Shown in pieces: positions 8,616 to 19,112 of a stretch of 64,000 bases of DNA. This DNA comes from Thioalkalivibrio sp. AKL19 (GTDB lineage: Bacteria; Pseudomonadota; Gammaproteobacteria; Ectothiorhodospirales; Ectothiorhodospiraceae). Within the stretch, counting starts at the first letter, position 1; each line of letters starts with the position of its first letter. The stretch is taken from assembly GCF_000420165.1 (NCBI RefSeq), contig NZ_ATUK01000010.1:186001-250000 (forward strand), given 5' to 3'. A program made the translations under genes and the position numbers. The notes below the pieces were generated by a model that saw nothing but the letters and a program-made list of their open reading frames with translations, made no database searches and was not told where the DNA came from.

Positions 8616-8708
8616 GCGGTTCCGGTGAGCGTTGGGGTCAAACCCGGAATGCTATCACGCAAGCGCCCCACCCGCGTATTGCCGGGCCCGGTTTCCGGCC
8701 ATCTTCCT

Positions 8709-8857
8709 CGTCATTGCGGGCCCCGAAGGGGCCGTGGCGATCGGCTGGGCCTGCCCAAACCGGCATCAGGTGGTTCCGTCAAGCGATTGCTTCGCTACGC
8801 TCGCAATAACGTTCTCTTGACGCGTCATGGCGAGGAGCAGCGCGACGAAGCCATCGG
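8709..8857. repeat. cluster of REP-type hairpins, family R2
   Basis: Three units in a row: CGTCATTGCGGGCCCCGAAG...GGCGATCGG (8709-8744), AAGCGATTGCTTCGCTACGC...AATAACG (8780-8811) and GTCATGGCGAGGAGCAGCGC...CCATCGG (8824-8857). They fill the spacer between recX and alaS, which may therefore be transcribed separately. Confidence 0.7.
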
Positions 8858-9320
8858 TCACGAGTCGCCCGCGTCGTCCTTCCAGGCGGCGAGGGCCTGG
8901 TGGGCGACGCCGCCGGGGAAGCCGCGACCGGCGAGGTGGCGCAGGTAGCGGGCCTCTTCGTCGCGGGTCTCGGGGGGGTGGCGGAAGTGGCGTTCGAGCT
9001 GGCCGCGCGCCTGGTCGACCCAGTCGATCTCCAGGGCCTCGAGGGCGGCGTTGACGGTGTCGTTGCCGATACCGTTGTGAGCGAGTTCGGCGCGGATGCG
9101 CTGCTCGCCGTAGCCCTGTTCGGTGCGGTGGCGGGCCATGAAGTCCGCGTAGCGGGTGTCGCTCAGGTAGTCGAGTTCGCGCGCGCGCTCCAGCGCGGCG
9201 TCGACCGCATCCCGTTCGAAGCCGCGCTCGGCCAGCTTCCGAGAAAGCTCCAGCGCGGAGTGTTCGCGTCGGACCAGCAATCGCAGGCCCGCCTCCAGCG
9301 CGGCCTCGGGGTCGGCCGGG

Positions 9321-9346
<26 letters not shown>
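8858..9346 (-). CDS. recX: regulatory protein RecX
   Basis: Modulates RecA filament growth by binding inside the filament groove. 162 residues, mostly helical, with the repeats [16 protein letters not shown] and the [20 protein letters not shown] region typical of RecX. The ATG at 9346 lies 26 bases inside the end of recA, so the two are translationally coupled. Its size and place directly after recA fit the family. Confidence 0.93.
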
Positions 9347-10367
<1,021 letters not shown>

Positions 10368-10419
10368 GGTATGCCTCCCGATACTTGCAGCGATGGTTTC
10401 CGACCCGTTGCCCAACCTA

Positions 10420-10687
10420 GGGAAACACTGATTAATGTACACGTTCGCGCTCGAGTCGCTTTTGCGTGCGAACAAGGCGCGGCGACCGCCGTGCAGTCAT
10501 TCTGCACAAGGGAGCCGCAACGCAGTTCCCACGCAAAAGCGGCCGAGCCCCTTCGGGGTTGGCGCCCCAGGTTCCCCGATCCTGCGTTGCGCCGCTTGCG
10601 GGTAGATCCACTACCCGCTGCACGACGCGCCTTGTCTCGGAAAACCTGGGGTGCCGACGGGAACGTGTACATTAATCAGTGTTTCCC
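10420..10687 (-). mobile_element. foldback MITE, copy 1 (recA leader)
   Basis: A 268-bp non-autonomous element. Its 27-bp terminal inverted repeats are perfect; each starts GGGAAACACTGATTAATG. Inside are two further palindromic arms, 10455-10543 (CGCTTTTGCGTG.../...CACGCAAAAGCG) and 10561-10655 (CCCCAGGTT.../...AACCTGGGG). These arms carry small tip hairpins (GTGCAG-TCATT-CTGCAC and GCGGGTAG-ATCCA-CTACCCGC). It is homologous to 26407-26688 in opposite orientation. Left flank is TA; right flank is TT, so a TA target duplication is not exact here. It encodes no transposase. Confidence 0.9.
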
Positions 10688-10693
10688 TTGGGC

Positions 10694-10714
10694 GGATACG
10701 GGGCCGCAGTATCC
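10694..10714 (-). promoter_or_regulatory. inverted repeat, possible recA promoter/operator
   Basis: GGATAC-N9-GTATCC is a perfect inverted repeat. On the minus strand it overlaps a GATACT that could be a -10 box, with TTGGGT 17 bases upstream. It lies just upstream of the MITE that separates it from recA. It resembles a dimer-binding site but not the E. coli LexA box. Low confidence. Confidence 0.25.
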
Positions 10715-10800
10715 CACAGGGCGGAGAGTGACCCAACCCGTGATCCGCCATGGACAAACGAGGCGCCCCCGGCGTGCTCGATCGCGGTGGCCGCCGGCGG

Positions 10801-13800
10801 TCACCCCCCGGCCGGCGGGCTCCCCGGTGCGGAACTTCCGGAGGCCGGCGGGTCCATGGCGGCCGGATCCCCGACCGCATCTCGATTGTTCAGATGCACA
10901 TCCATCTGCGGATAGGCGATCTCGATACCCTGTTCGCGGAAGCGCTTGATGATCGCGGTGTGGAGCCCGCTCAGCGTAACCAGCCGATCCGCCATCTGGC
11001 ACACGAACACGCGCAGCTCGAAGTGCAGGGCGCTGTCGCCAAACCGGAGGAAATACACCACCGATTCGGGATCCGCCAGGACGTGCGGATCGTCGTGGGC
11101 CACCTCCAGCAGGGTCTCCCGGACAAGGTCGACATCGGATGCATAGCTGACCCCCACCGGGATCACCAGCCGCGTGGTGGTGTCGCTCAGAGTCCAGTTG
11201 ATCAGATGCTCGGAGATGAACGTCTTGTTGGGGACGACGATCTCCCGGTTGTCCCAGTCGACGATCGTGGTAGCACGGCCCCGGATCTTCGATACCGTCC
11301 CGCTGTATTCGCCAACGGTGATGGTGTCGCCCACCCGCACCGGGCGTTCCAGCAACACGATCAGGCCGGCGACAAAGTTCGCCACGACCTCCTGCAGACC
11401 GAAACCCAGTCCGACGGTCAAGGCCGCCACCAGCCACTGGATCTCGCTCCAGCGCAGCCCCAGCAGCGAGAACACCATGATCACCGCCACCACGGCCATC
11501 AGGTAGCGCAGCAGCACCGTGAACGTGTAGCGCCCCGGGGCATCCATCCGCGTGCTGCGTGACAGGAGGATCTCGACCAGCCCCGGAAGGTTGCGCGCGG
11601 CCAGCACGAACAGCACCCCCAGGAACGTGGCCAGCAGCAGATCCTGCAGCGATACGCTGGTGGTGATCTCGCTCTCGCCGATCTCGATGGTGCGCGACCA
11701 GAGCGTAATGCCGTCCAGCCAGGCCAGGGCCGGAAGGATATCCGACCATACCCACAGCAGCCCGACCAGGGTGCCGCCCAGGGCCGCCACCCGCAGCAGC
11801 GTGCGACTCTGGGCATTCACGTCCTCCATGCTCAGTCGCGGCTCGGGCACATCGACCCCGGCCTCGCCGCCACTCGCACCCTCGGTGATGCCTTCCTGTT
11901 CGCGCCGTTCACGGATCCGGAACAGCGCCAGCCGGGTCTCGCCCAGCAGCAGCCAGCGGGCCGCCAGCCCATAGCCGAGGCCCACCGCGATCAGCACGAC
12001 CACGGTACCGATCAGGTGCCTCAGCAGCTCGGCGACGGTATAGAGGTAGCCCGCCAGGGCGAGCGTGACCAGGGCCAGCACGCCGATCACGACCACCCCT
12101 CGCAGCAGCAGACGCCGGCGCTCGTCCATCAGCGGTTCGCCACTGGCGCGGTTCGGGGCCAGGAGCAGCCACGCCAGCACACCGAAGTTCAGGATGACCG
12201 CCAGCAAGGCCACGCGCCCGTAGAGATCGAACACCGCATCGCTCGGATGCCCGAAGGTCAGCGCCACCAGAAGAAACAGGAAGGTCTGCACCGGAAGGAA
12301 CCAGTGCAGGTGTTGATGCAGGCGGGTGATCAACGGCTCGGACCAGCCGAAATGCGTGGTGCCGACACCGTTGCGACCGATAAACAGCAGCAGCAGGTGT
12401 CCCGTGAACCACCATACCGAGACAGTGATCAAGGTCCGGGACAGGACCTCCACGCCGAATCCCGTTTCCGGCACCGCATGCAGCTGGAATGCGACGGACA
12501 GCAACAGGAACGGCACCGGCAGCGCGCGCAGCAGACTCCAGCCAAGGGCCCTGAGGGTGACCCCGATTCGATCGGTGTACCGATGCTGCGTGGTCTCCGC
12601 GAGGCGTTCCAGGTGGCGGTGGATGTTACGCCCCGCGAGGTACAGCAGCCCCGTCACCAGGAGCAGAAAGCCAATAATCAGCGGACGGTGCAGCGTCTCG
12701 CGCAGGAAGGTCTCGCGCAAATCGGCCCAGGCATCCGGGTCGAGCAGCGCGCTGGTCGCGGCGGGCAGTCGCTCCAGCCACGCAGCCCCGACCGGGGAGT
12801 GGCTCGGCCACCAGAGCAGGGCTTCGCTCAGGGTACGGTCGAGCTCCTCCACCAGTTCCACCACCGACCGCAGGCGCAGGTCGGTCTGCCGCAACTGCTC
12901 GGTGCGCGCCTCCTCGGTGTGCAGTTCGACATTCAGTGCCTGGCGAAGAAGGTCGCGCAGCGTAGACCGGACCGGGGCTTCCCATTCCATCTCGCGGTCG
13001 TCCGGCATGGCCGCCAGGCGCTCGCGAAGGCTGATGGTGCGCAACTGCGATCGCGCCAGCTCGCGCTCCACATCCCGCAGCTGGAACCGCACCTGGTCCA
13101 GGTCGCGCAGTCGCCGCTGTTCCTCCAGGAAGACGCCGCCGAGCGCCTCGGTCAGGCCACTGATCTCCAACCGTTCCTGGACATGCCCGAGGGATTGTTC
13201 GAGTTCGCGCTCCACCCGGAGCAGGCGATCCCGTTCCCGCTGCAGGGTGCGGATCCGTGCCTGGGCCTCGGCGACGTGGTCGAATGTCGCATGCAGCTCG
13301 TCGATCTCCGACTCGTAGTGCCGCCGTGCCTCCGGTTCGCGTTCCAGCAGCGAACGTAACGCGCCCCGCAGCCCCTGCAGTTCCTCGCTGGAAACCTCGG
13401 TCAGCCGCCGCTCCAGCCGCCCCTGCAGGACGCGCTGCCAGCGCTGCTCCAGTTCGAGGCCGCGAACCAGCAGGCGCAGGGCCTGCACGCGCGGCGGCAG
13501 AGTGTCGGCGTCCAGTCGGGCGGCCAGCAAGGCGGCATCCGCCCGCCTCACCCGGGCCTGCTGCACCGCCTCTCCTGCGGCCTCCCAGTCGCCCCCCTCG
13601 GCAAGGGGGCGCAGCTCGTCCTCCAACTCCTGACGCTCCCGGCGCAGGCGTTCCAGCGTTTCGGCCCGGACCTCGGCCTGCTCCTCCAGTTGCGACAGGC
13701 GCACGCGCTGATCATCGAACTCGGTCTCCAGACGCTCGCGGTCGCGCCCGAGCCGTTCCAGGCCCTCCTCCAGGCGCCGGATCGAGACCTCGTCGCCGAG

Positions 13801-14280
13801 CCCGCGGGGAAATTCGCCAATCCCTGCCAGCGTCCGCTCCAGCTCGTCCAGGCGCTCGGGCAATGCCCGGGCGGTGGCCGCGCGATCGACCGCCCCCTGC
13901 ACCCGTTCGACGCCGGCCTGCTCGTACTCCCGGGCCTCATCCCAAACGGCCCGTTCGGATTCGGCGCGTTCTTCATCGGCACTGTGCTGCTCGAGTTCCT
14001 CCAGCGGACTGGCCGCCAGCCACGCCTCCGCCTCCTGCGTATCCACCGCATCCAGCATTTCGGGCAGACGCTCACGAAAGGCTGCGAGATCGCTCTCCAG
14101 TGCATCCACTTCCGCCGGGCTTACGCTTGCCGCCTCCGGTGTCTCCGGTGTCTCCGGCAGCGGATCCTCGTCCGCCCAGGCCAGCGGACCGCCGGCCGCG
14201 AGCCACAGCAGCAATGCCACCGCATGGATCGCCAGCCTGGCAAACCCGCGGCCTTTGCCCGATACGCGGTTCCCTCTCAT
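10801..14280 (-). CDS. large MscS-family mechanosensitive channel (MscK/MscM-like)
   Basis: Inner-membrane channel gating in response to membrane tension after hypoosmotic shock. The start at 14280 has a GAGG site five bases upstream and gives a signal peptide (hydrophobic stretch ending AGGPLAWA|DEDP). About 1159 residues. An acidic, Glu/Arg-rich coiled-coil periplasmic domain (about 35-520) is followed by about eleven hydrophobic segments. The C-terminal MscS core contains GLGFGLQEVVANFVAGLIVLLERP and later PNKTFISEHLINWT. It is followed by a cytoplasmic beta/alpha domain and a Pro/Gly/Ser/Ala tail. Length and layout match KefA/MscK and MscM (YjeP). It sits between pncC and recA, which are usually adjacent. 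Confidence 0.88.
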   Translation of the reverse strand: MRGNRVSGKGRGFARLAIHAVALLLWLAAGGPLAWADEDPLPETPETPEAASVSPAEVDALESDLAAFRERLPEMLDAVDTQEAEAWLAASPLEELEQHSADEERAESERAVWDEAREYEQAGVERVQGAVDRAATARALPERLDELERTLAGIGEFPRGLGDEVSIRRLEEGLERLGRDRERLETEFDDQRVRLSQLEEQAEVRAETLERLRRERQELEDELRPLAEGGDWEAAGEAVQQARVRRADAALLAARLDADTLPPRVQALRLLVRGLELEQRWQRVLQGRLERRLTEVSSEELQGLRGALRSLLEREPEARRHYESEIDELHATFDHVAEAQARIRTLQRERDRLLRVERELEQSLGHVQERLEISGLTEALGGVFLEEQRRLRDLDQVRFQLRDVERELARSQLRTISLRERLAAMPDDREMEWEAPVRSTLRDLLRQALNVELHTEEARTEQLRQTDLRLRSVVELVEELDRTLSEALLWWPSHSPVGAAWLERLPAATSALLDPDAWADLRETFLRETLHRPLIIGFLLLVTGLLYLAGRNIHRHLERLAETTQHRYTDRIGVTLRALGWSLLRALPVPFLLLSVAFQLHAVPETGFGVEVLSRTLITVSVWWFTGHLLLLFIGRNGVGTTHFGWSEPLITRLHQHLHWFLPVQTFLFLLVALTFGHPSDAVFDLYGRVALLAVILNFGVLAWLLLAPNRASGEPLMDERRRLLLRGVVVIGVLALVTLALAGYLYTVAELLRHLIGTVVVLIAVGLGYGLAARWLLLGETRLALFRIRERREQEGITEGASGGEAGVDVPEPRLSMEDVNAQSRTLLRVAALGGTLVGLLWVWSDILPALAWLDGITLWSRTIEIGESEITTSVSLQDLLLATFLGVLFVLAARNLPGLVEILLSRSTRMDAPGRYTFTVLLRYLMAVVAVIMVFSLLGLRWSEIQWLVAALTVGLGFGLQEVVANFVAGLIVLLERPVRVGDTITVGEYSGTVSKIRGRATTIVDWDNREIVVPNKTFISEHLINWTLSDTTTRLVIPVGVSYASDVDLVRETLLEVAHDDPHVLADPESVVYFLRFGDSALHFELRVFVCQMADRLVTLSGLHTAIIKRFREQGIEIAYPQMDVHLNNRDAVGDPAAMDPPASGSSAPGSPPAGG

Positions 14281-14701
14281 CCTTCCCTCGCCCATGCGTC
14301 CGCCCGGACCCGCCGCACAATGCGACTGCACCCGGCATGCTGCAGCTGCGCGCCGGTGTCCGTGATCTCCACACAATCAACATATACCCCGCGGCAGCGC
14401 TTCGCCTGTTCGCCATCCAGGGCGCCGTGAACGCCGTGCCCGCCGCGAGGAGGCCGCAGGCGAGAAGTGCCGGGAGGTTGCAGCCGCTCACGGTCCGGCG
14501 CGAAGTCCGGACGCGAAAGCGAAGTCTGTGACGGACTTGCGTTGCTGAAGCCCGCGGGCGCGACGCGCCCGCGTCCCAATAGGCCGGGGCAGTCTTTTCC
14601 GGGCTTGCCGTTCACCGGGCCATGAACACCCGGTCCGGAATCTGACCGGGTTCGGAGCACGCCGGCCCGGGGACCGGGATGAGGAGGTATTCCCCGGGGC
14701 G
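14281..14701. other. intergenic region, nothing identified
   Basis: 421 bases between pncC and the channel gene. A short hairpin (CCCGGTCCGGAATCTGACCGG, 14630-14651, by eye) and GC-rich runs are visible. I found no convincing ORF, tRNA or repeat copy. The promoter of the channel gene should lie here. Confidence 0.4.
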
Positions 14702-15235
14702 TCAGCTCGCCTCGTGGGCAAGCAGCTGCCCCAGGGCGTGGAGCATGGACTGCAGGCGCACCTCGTGGCGCTCACCGGCGAAATGGCGGGTTTCAACGCG
14801 CGCCGCCTGGCCGCGCGTCTGCCAGCCGAAGCAGACCGTGCCGACCGGTTTTTCGGGGGTCCCGCCACCGGGTCCGGCGATGCCGGTGACCGACAGCGCG
14901 TGCGTCGCGCCGCTGCGGGCCAGGCCGCCCTCGACCATCGCGCGGGCCACGGCCTCGCTGACCGCGCCGTATTCCTCGAGCAGTTCGGCCGGGACCCCGA
15001 CCATCGCGGTCTTGGCGGTATTGGAGTACGCCACCCAGCCGCATTCGAACCATTGCGAGCTGCCCGGGATGTCGGTCATCGCCTGGGCGATGCCGCCACC
15101 GGTACAGGATTCCACGGTACACAGGCGCTCGCCCTTCGCCATCAGGCGCTCGCCCAGCTCGTACACCAGGGCCGACAGGCTGGGGGCATCGGCCTCGCGC
15201 AGGCTCAGGAGGGTGGTGCTGGATTCGGCAGTCAT
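14702..15235 (-). CDS. pncC: nicotinamide-nucleotide amidohydrolase (CinA C-terminal type)
   Basis: Deamidates nicotinamide mononucleotide to nicotinate mononucleotide in NAD salvage. 177 residues, the stand-alone CinA-C form (E. coli PncC 165). The start MTAESSTT is at 15235. Signature blocks: TVESCTGGGIAQAMTDIPGS, AYSNTAKTAMVGV and SVTGIAGPGGGTPEKPVG. Located seven bases after the PilZ gene stop on the same strand. In many gammaproteobacteria the cinA/pncC gene directly precedes recA; here the channel gene lies between. Confidence 0.93.
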   Translation of the reverse strand: MTAESSTTLLSLREADAPSLSALVYELGERLMAKGERLCTVESCTGGGIAQAMTDIPGSSQWFECGWVAYSNTAKTAMVGVPAELLEEYGAVSEAVARAMVEGGLARSGATHALSVTGIAGPGGGTPEKPVGTVCFGWQTRGQAARVETRHFAGERHEVRLQSMLHALGQLLAHEAS

Positions 15236-15242
15236 GAGGCGA

Positions 15243-15545
15243 TCATCCCTCCGGATCGAAGGCGACGGCAACCCGCCAGCCGCCGCCTTCGGCGGCGTCA
15301 ACGGCGTCGCAGCGCACCACGCGACCCTGGCGCTCCAGTCCCGGTAGCCGGCCATCCGGGCTCGGCACGGCCACGCTGACGTCGACCCCGGGATCGGTCT
15401 CGCGCTGGACCACGAACGCACAGCCCGTGGCCGACAGGTCCTCCAGTTGCACGGAGACGGACTCGCCACTGGAACGCCAGGTCATCCGCGCCCTGGCATT
15501 CACCTGCATCCGTCGGTGATCGCGTCGGTCCTCTTCGCCGATCAT
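15243..15545 (-). CDS. PilZ-domain c-di-GMP receptor protein
   Basis: Single-domain protein of 100 residues. The c-di-GMP binding signature is complete: RxxxR at residues 7-11 and 8-12 (DRRDHRR), then DxSxxG at 36-41 (DLSATG). The start has a GGAGG-type ribosome-binding site. It is probably cotranscribed with pncC (7-base gap) and diverges from mutS. Its partner is unknown. It is one of several c-di-GMP elements in the window. Confidence 0.85.
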   Translation of the reverse strand: MIGEEDRRDHRRMQVNARARMTWRSSGESVSVQLEDLSATGCAFVVQRETDPGVDVSVAVPSPDGRLPGLERQGRVVRCDAVDAAEGGGWRVAVAFDPEG

Positions 15546-15618
15546 GCTCCCCTCCTCCCTGGCGTCGCGTCAGTTACCCTGCCAAGAGTGTGGCACAACC
15601 ACGGCCACGCTGACCCAC

Positions 15619-15648
15619 CTGCCAAGAATCACACAGCATCCGTATACT
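15619..15648 (+). promoter_or_regulatory. possible sigma-70 promoter of mutS
   Basis: CTGCCA (15619-15624) and TATACT (15643-15648) with an 18-base spacer, 33 bases before the mutS ATG. The -10 match is good, the -35 moderate. Confidence 0.35.
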
Positions 15649-15681
15649 GCGCGTTTGCCCGGATCGAGCGTCGCCGAACCG

Positions 15682-18321
15682 ATGAGCACTGCCGAACCCC
15701 TTTCCGCCCACACCCCGATGATGCAGCAGTACCTCGGCATCAAGGCCGAGTACCCGGACACGCTGCTGCTCTACCGCATGGGCGATTTCTACGAGCTGTT
15801 CTACGACGACGCCGAACGCGCCGCCGGCCTGCTCGACATCACCCTGACGCGGCGCGGCGAGTCCGCCGGGCAGCCGATCCCCATGGCCGGGATCCCGGTG
15901 CACACCCTGGAGAGCTATCTCGCACGCCTGCTAAAACTGGGCGAGAGCGTGGCCATCTGCGAGCAGACCGGCGCCGTCGGAGAACAGAAGGGCCCGGTCA
16001 AGCGCGAGGTCGTGCGCATCGTCACCCCCGGCACGGTCACCGAGGAGGCCCTGCTGGACGCCCGCAGCATCAACCGGATGGTCGCGGTGTGTCCCGCCAG
16101 CTCGGCCGCAATCAAGGGCCGCAAGGAGGGCTACGGGATTGCCAGCCTGGAGTTCGCCTCCGGCCAGTTCCGCCTGCTGGAGGTGCGCGACGCGACGGAA
16201 CTGGCCGCCGAACTGGCACGGCTGGACCCGGTGGAATGCCTGATCCCGGACCAGGCCGCGCCCATCCCCGGGATCGAGGGCTTCGCCCCGCAGCGCCACG
16301 CCGACTGGCATTTCGACGGTGTCTCCGCGCGGCGCGTTCTCACCACCCACTTCGGCACCCGCGACCTCTCCGGCTTTGGCTGCGACGGCCTCGACCTCGG
16401 CATCGCCGCTGCCGGTGCCCTGCTCGCCTACGTGCAGAACCGCCATCGCGGGGATCTCGCGCACATCACCGGCCTGGCGCACGAGCTGCGCAGCCAGATG
16501 CTGGTGCTGGACCCGGCCACCCGCCGCAACCTGGAGCTGACCCGCACCCTGGGCGGCGAACGCCACGGATCCCTGCTGGCCCTGCTGGACACCACCCGCT
16601 CGGCGATGGGTTCACGCCGGCTGCTGCAATGGCTGCACCAGCCACTGCGCGACCGCGTCATCATCCGCGAGCGCCAGACCGCAATCACCGCCCTGCTGGA
16701 GTCGGGGGCGACGACGTCCCTGCGCGACGCCCTCTCTGGCAGCGCGGATGTCGAACGCATCCTGTCGCGCATCGTCCTCGGCAGCGCCCGGCCGCGCGAC
16801 CTGACCGCCCTGCTCGCGAGTCTCGAACGCCTGCCGCCCCTGCACCAGGCCCTGACCCCGCTGGCCGCCAGCGCGGCCTCCCTGCAGGCGCTGCACGAGG
16901 CCCTGGCCCCGGAAGACGAGCTGAGCGCGACCCTGGCCGCCGCGCTGGTCGAGGAGCCCCCGCTGCGGGTCACCGACGGCGGCATGATCCGTGCCGGCTT
17001 CGATGCCGAGCTGGATCGCCTGCGCGCACTGGAGAACGATGCCGACTCGTTCCTGCGCGAGATCGAGGCGCGCGAGCGCGAGGCCACCGGGATCCCCACG
17101 CTGAAGGTCGCCTACAACCGGGTGCACGGCTACTACATCGAGGTCTCGCGCACGCGCTCGGCGGAGCTGCCCGGGCGCTTCATGCGCCGCCAGACGCTGA
17201 AGAACGCCGAGCGCTACACCACCGAGGAACTCAAGCGCTTCGAAGACGAGATCCTCTCCGCCCGCGAGCAGGCCATGGCCCGCGAACGCGCCCTGTTCGA
17301 TGGCCTGATCGCCGAGCTCCAGGGTCGCGCCCCGCGCCTGCGCGTGATTGCGGACGCGCTCGCCGAACTGGATGCTCTCGCCTGCCTGGCCGAGCGGGCC
17401 CAGCGCCTGGACTGGCACTGCCCGGAACTGGTCGACACGCCCGGCATCCGCATCGAACAGGGTCGCCACCCGGTGGTGGAGGCCGGCCTGGATGCGCCCT
17501 TCGTCGCCAACGACACCGGGCTGGACCCCGAAGAGCGCAGGCTGCTGGTGATCACCGGCCCCAACATGGGCGGCAAGTCCACCTACATGCGCCAGACCGC
17601 GCTGATCGTGCTGCTGGCCTGCATGGGCAGCTTCGTGCCAGCCGCGCGCGCGCAGATCGGGCCGGTGGACCGGATCTTCACCCGCATCGGGGCCTCCGAC
17701 GACCTGACCTCCGGGCGCTCCACCTTCATGGTGGAGATGACCGAGGCCGCCAATATCCTGCACAACGCGGGCCCCGAAAGCCTCGTGCTGATGGACGAGA
17801 TCGGCCGCGGCACAAGCACCTTCGACGGCCTCGCCCTGGCGCTCGCCTGCGCCGAACGCCTGACGCGCCACAATCGCGCCCTGACCCTGTTCGCCACGCA
17901 CTACTTCGAGCTGACGGCGCTGGCCGAACGCGAACCGGCGGTCGCCAACGTGCACACGGATGCCATGGAACACGAGCACAGCATCGTGTTCCTGCACCAG
18001 GTCCGCGAGGGGCCGGCCAATCAGAGTTACGGCCTGCAGGTCGCCCAGCTCGCCGGTGTTCCGGCCGACGTGCTGAAGCTCGCGCGCAGCCACCTGCGCG
18101 AACTGGAGGATCGCGCGGCCGCCACCGACTCGCCCCAGCTCGGCCTGTTCACGCCCGCGCCACCCGAGGTAACAAGCGATCCGGAACCGGAACCACAAAC
18201 GACCCCGGAAGAACGCGCCCTTAAGGCCCTGTTCGACACCCTGGATCCCGACGAGATGTCCCCGCGCGAGGCCCTGGACGCGCTGTACCGGATGAAGGAG
18301 GCCCTGCGCGACCCCGAATGA
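15682..18321 (+). CDS. mutS: DNA mismatch repair protein MutS
   Basis: Recognises mismatches and recruits MutL. The ATG at 15682 begins [20 protein letters not shown] (879 aa; E. coli 853). The mismatch-binding motif GDFYELF lies near residue 35. Walker A is [13 protein letters not shown], Walker B is [18 protein letters not shown], and the [10 protein letters not shown]-type switch reads [13 protein letters not shown]. The upstream in-frame extension to 15544 overlaps the PilZ leader and was not used. The C-terminal region carries a Glu/Pro-rich linker before the tetramerisation end. fdxA follows, as in Pseudomonas. Confidence 0.98.
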   Translation: MSTAEPLSAHTPMMQQYLGIKAEYPDTLLLYRMGDFYELFYDDAERAAGLLDITLTRRGESAGQPIPMAGIPVHTLESYLARLLKLGESVAICEQTGAVGEQKGPVKREVVRIVTPGTVTEEALLDARSINRMVAVCPASSAAIKGRKEGYGIASLEFASGQFRLLEVRDATELAAELARLDPVECLIPDQAAPIPGIEGFAPQRHADWHFDGVSARRVLTTHFGTRDLSGFGCDGLDLGIAAAGALLAYVQNRHRGDLAHITGLAHELRSQMLVLDPATRRNLELTRTLGGERHGSLLALLDTTRSAMGSRRLLQWLHQPLRDRVIIRERQTAITALLESGATTSLRDALSGSADVERILSRIVLGSARPRDLTALLASLERLPPLHQALTPLAASAASLQALHEALAPEDELSATLAAALVEEPPLRVTDGGMIRAGFDAELDRLRALENDADSFLREIEAREREATGIPTLKVAYNRVHGYYIEVSRTRSAELPGRFMRRQTLKNAERYTTEELKRFEDEILSAREQAMARERALFDGLIAELQGRAPRLRVIADALAELDALACLAERAQRLDWHCPELVDTPGIRIEQGRHPVVEAGLDAPFVANDTGLDPEERRLLVITGPNMGGKSTYMRQTALIVLLACMGSFVPAARAQIGPVDRIFTRIGASDDLTSGRSTFMVEMTEAANILHNAGPESLVLMDEIGRGTSTFDGLALALACAERLTRHNRALTLFATHYFELTALAEREPAVANVHTDAMEHEHSIVFLHQVREGPANQSYGLQVAQLAGVPADVLKLARSHLRELEDRAAATDSPQLGLFTPAPPEVTSDPEPEPQTTPEERALKALFDTLDPDEMSPREALDALYRMKEALRDPE

Positions 18322-18324
18322 CCC

Positions 18325-18372
18325 GGTCGTTGCGAGGTCCCGCAGGGGCCGTGGCCATCGGCTGGGCGCTGG
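18325..18372. repeat. REP-type palindrome, family R2
   Basis: GGTCGTTGCGAGGTCCCGCA followed by GGGGCCGTGGCCATCGG, lying directly after the mutS stop. Confidence 0.65.
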
Positions 18373-18529
18373 TGCGCCCCCCCGAATGTGGCCAGGGTTC
18401 GCCCGGGATTCCCGACAGCCGCGGGGGAGGCGTTACAATGCGGCGAAATCCTGCCGGCTGGTGGCGCCACGGCCCGACCGGTCAGCGGAAACGACCGGTC
18501 ATAAGACTGAATTACAAGGGAGAAACACC

Positions 18530-18853
18530 ATGACGTTCGTCGTTATCGATAACTGCATCAAGTGCAAGTACACCGACTGCGTCGAGGTCTGCCCCGTCGA
18601 CTGCTTCCATGAAGGCCCGAACTTCCTGGCCATTGATCCGGACGAGTGCATCGACTGCACCCTGTGCGAACCCGAATGCCCGGCCGAAGCCATCCTCCCG
18701 GAAGACGACGTGCCAGAGGACCAGCTTCATTTCATAGAACTCAACGCCGAGCTGGCCCGCACATGGCCGGTGATCACCGCGCGCAAGGACCCACCGGAAG
18801 ACGCCGAAGAATGGGACGGCGTCGAGAACAAACTGCAGTACCTGGAGCGCTGA
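18530..18853 (+). CDS. fdxA: 7Fe ferredoxin FdxA
   Basis: Small cytoplasmic electron carrier with one [3Fe-4S] and one [4Fe-4S] cluster. 107 residues. The N-terminal cluster segment [17 protein letters not shown] and the second [12 protein letters not shown] supply the ligands. A C-terminal extension rich in acidic residues (about 55-107) is typical of the Azotobacter/Pseudomonas FdxA type. AAGGGAG precedes the ATG. Partner enzymes are not obvious here. The mutS-fdxA adjacency is conserved in pseudomonads. Confidence 0.95.
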   Translation: MTFVVIDNCIKCKYTDCVEVCPVDCFHEGPNFLAIDPDECIDCTLCEPECPAEAILPEDDVPEDQLHFIELNAELARTWPVITARKDPPEDAEEWDGVENKLQYLER

Positions 18854-19112
18854 CCCCGGTCGAACCCGTCCCGGTCAGCCGGCCACCCCGCGCGGCCCCG
18901 TGCCGAGGCCCGCGCTCGGACGAGGCGCGACCCGCGGAACAAGTCTTGTGTCCAGCCTGGCGGCGCACGACGCCCACCCTTCGCACTACGCGCCCGGGAA
19001 GCGCTCCAGCCATGATCGCCTCCGCGGATGGCGGTATCGGCCGCCGACATCCCGCCTGCACGTGCTTGAGGGTCGATCCGATACGGAAGATACGGGGCTC
19101 GGAAGCACCGCC

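Noticed and set aside
6132-8948. 938-codon open frame on the plus strand
   Set aside because: It is antisense to alaS, whose product is unmistakable; long antisense frames are expected in GC-rich DNA.
10420-10687. coding sequence within the MITE
   Set aside because: Frames of about 60-110 codons are consequences of palindromic GC-rich sequence; no transposase motif is seen.
15447-18224. 925-codon open frame overlapping mutS
   Set aside because: Shifted frame of mutS, Arg/Pro-rich and without recognisable domains.
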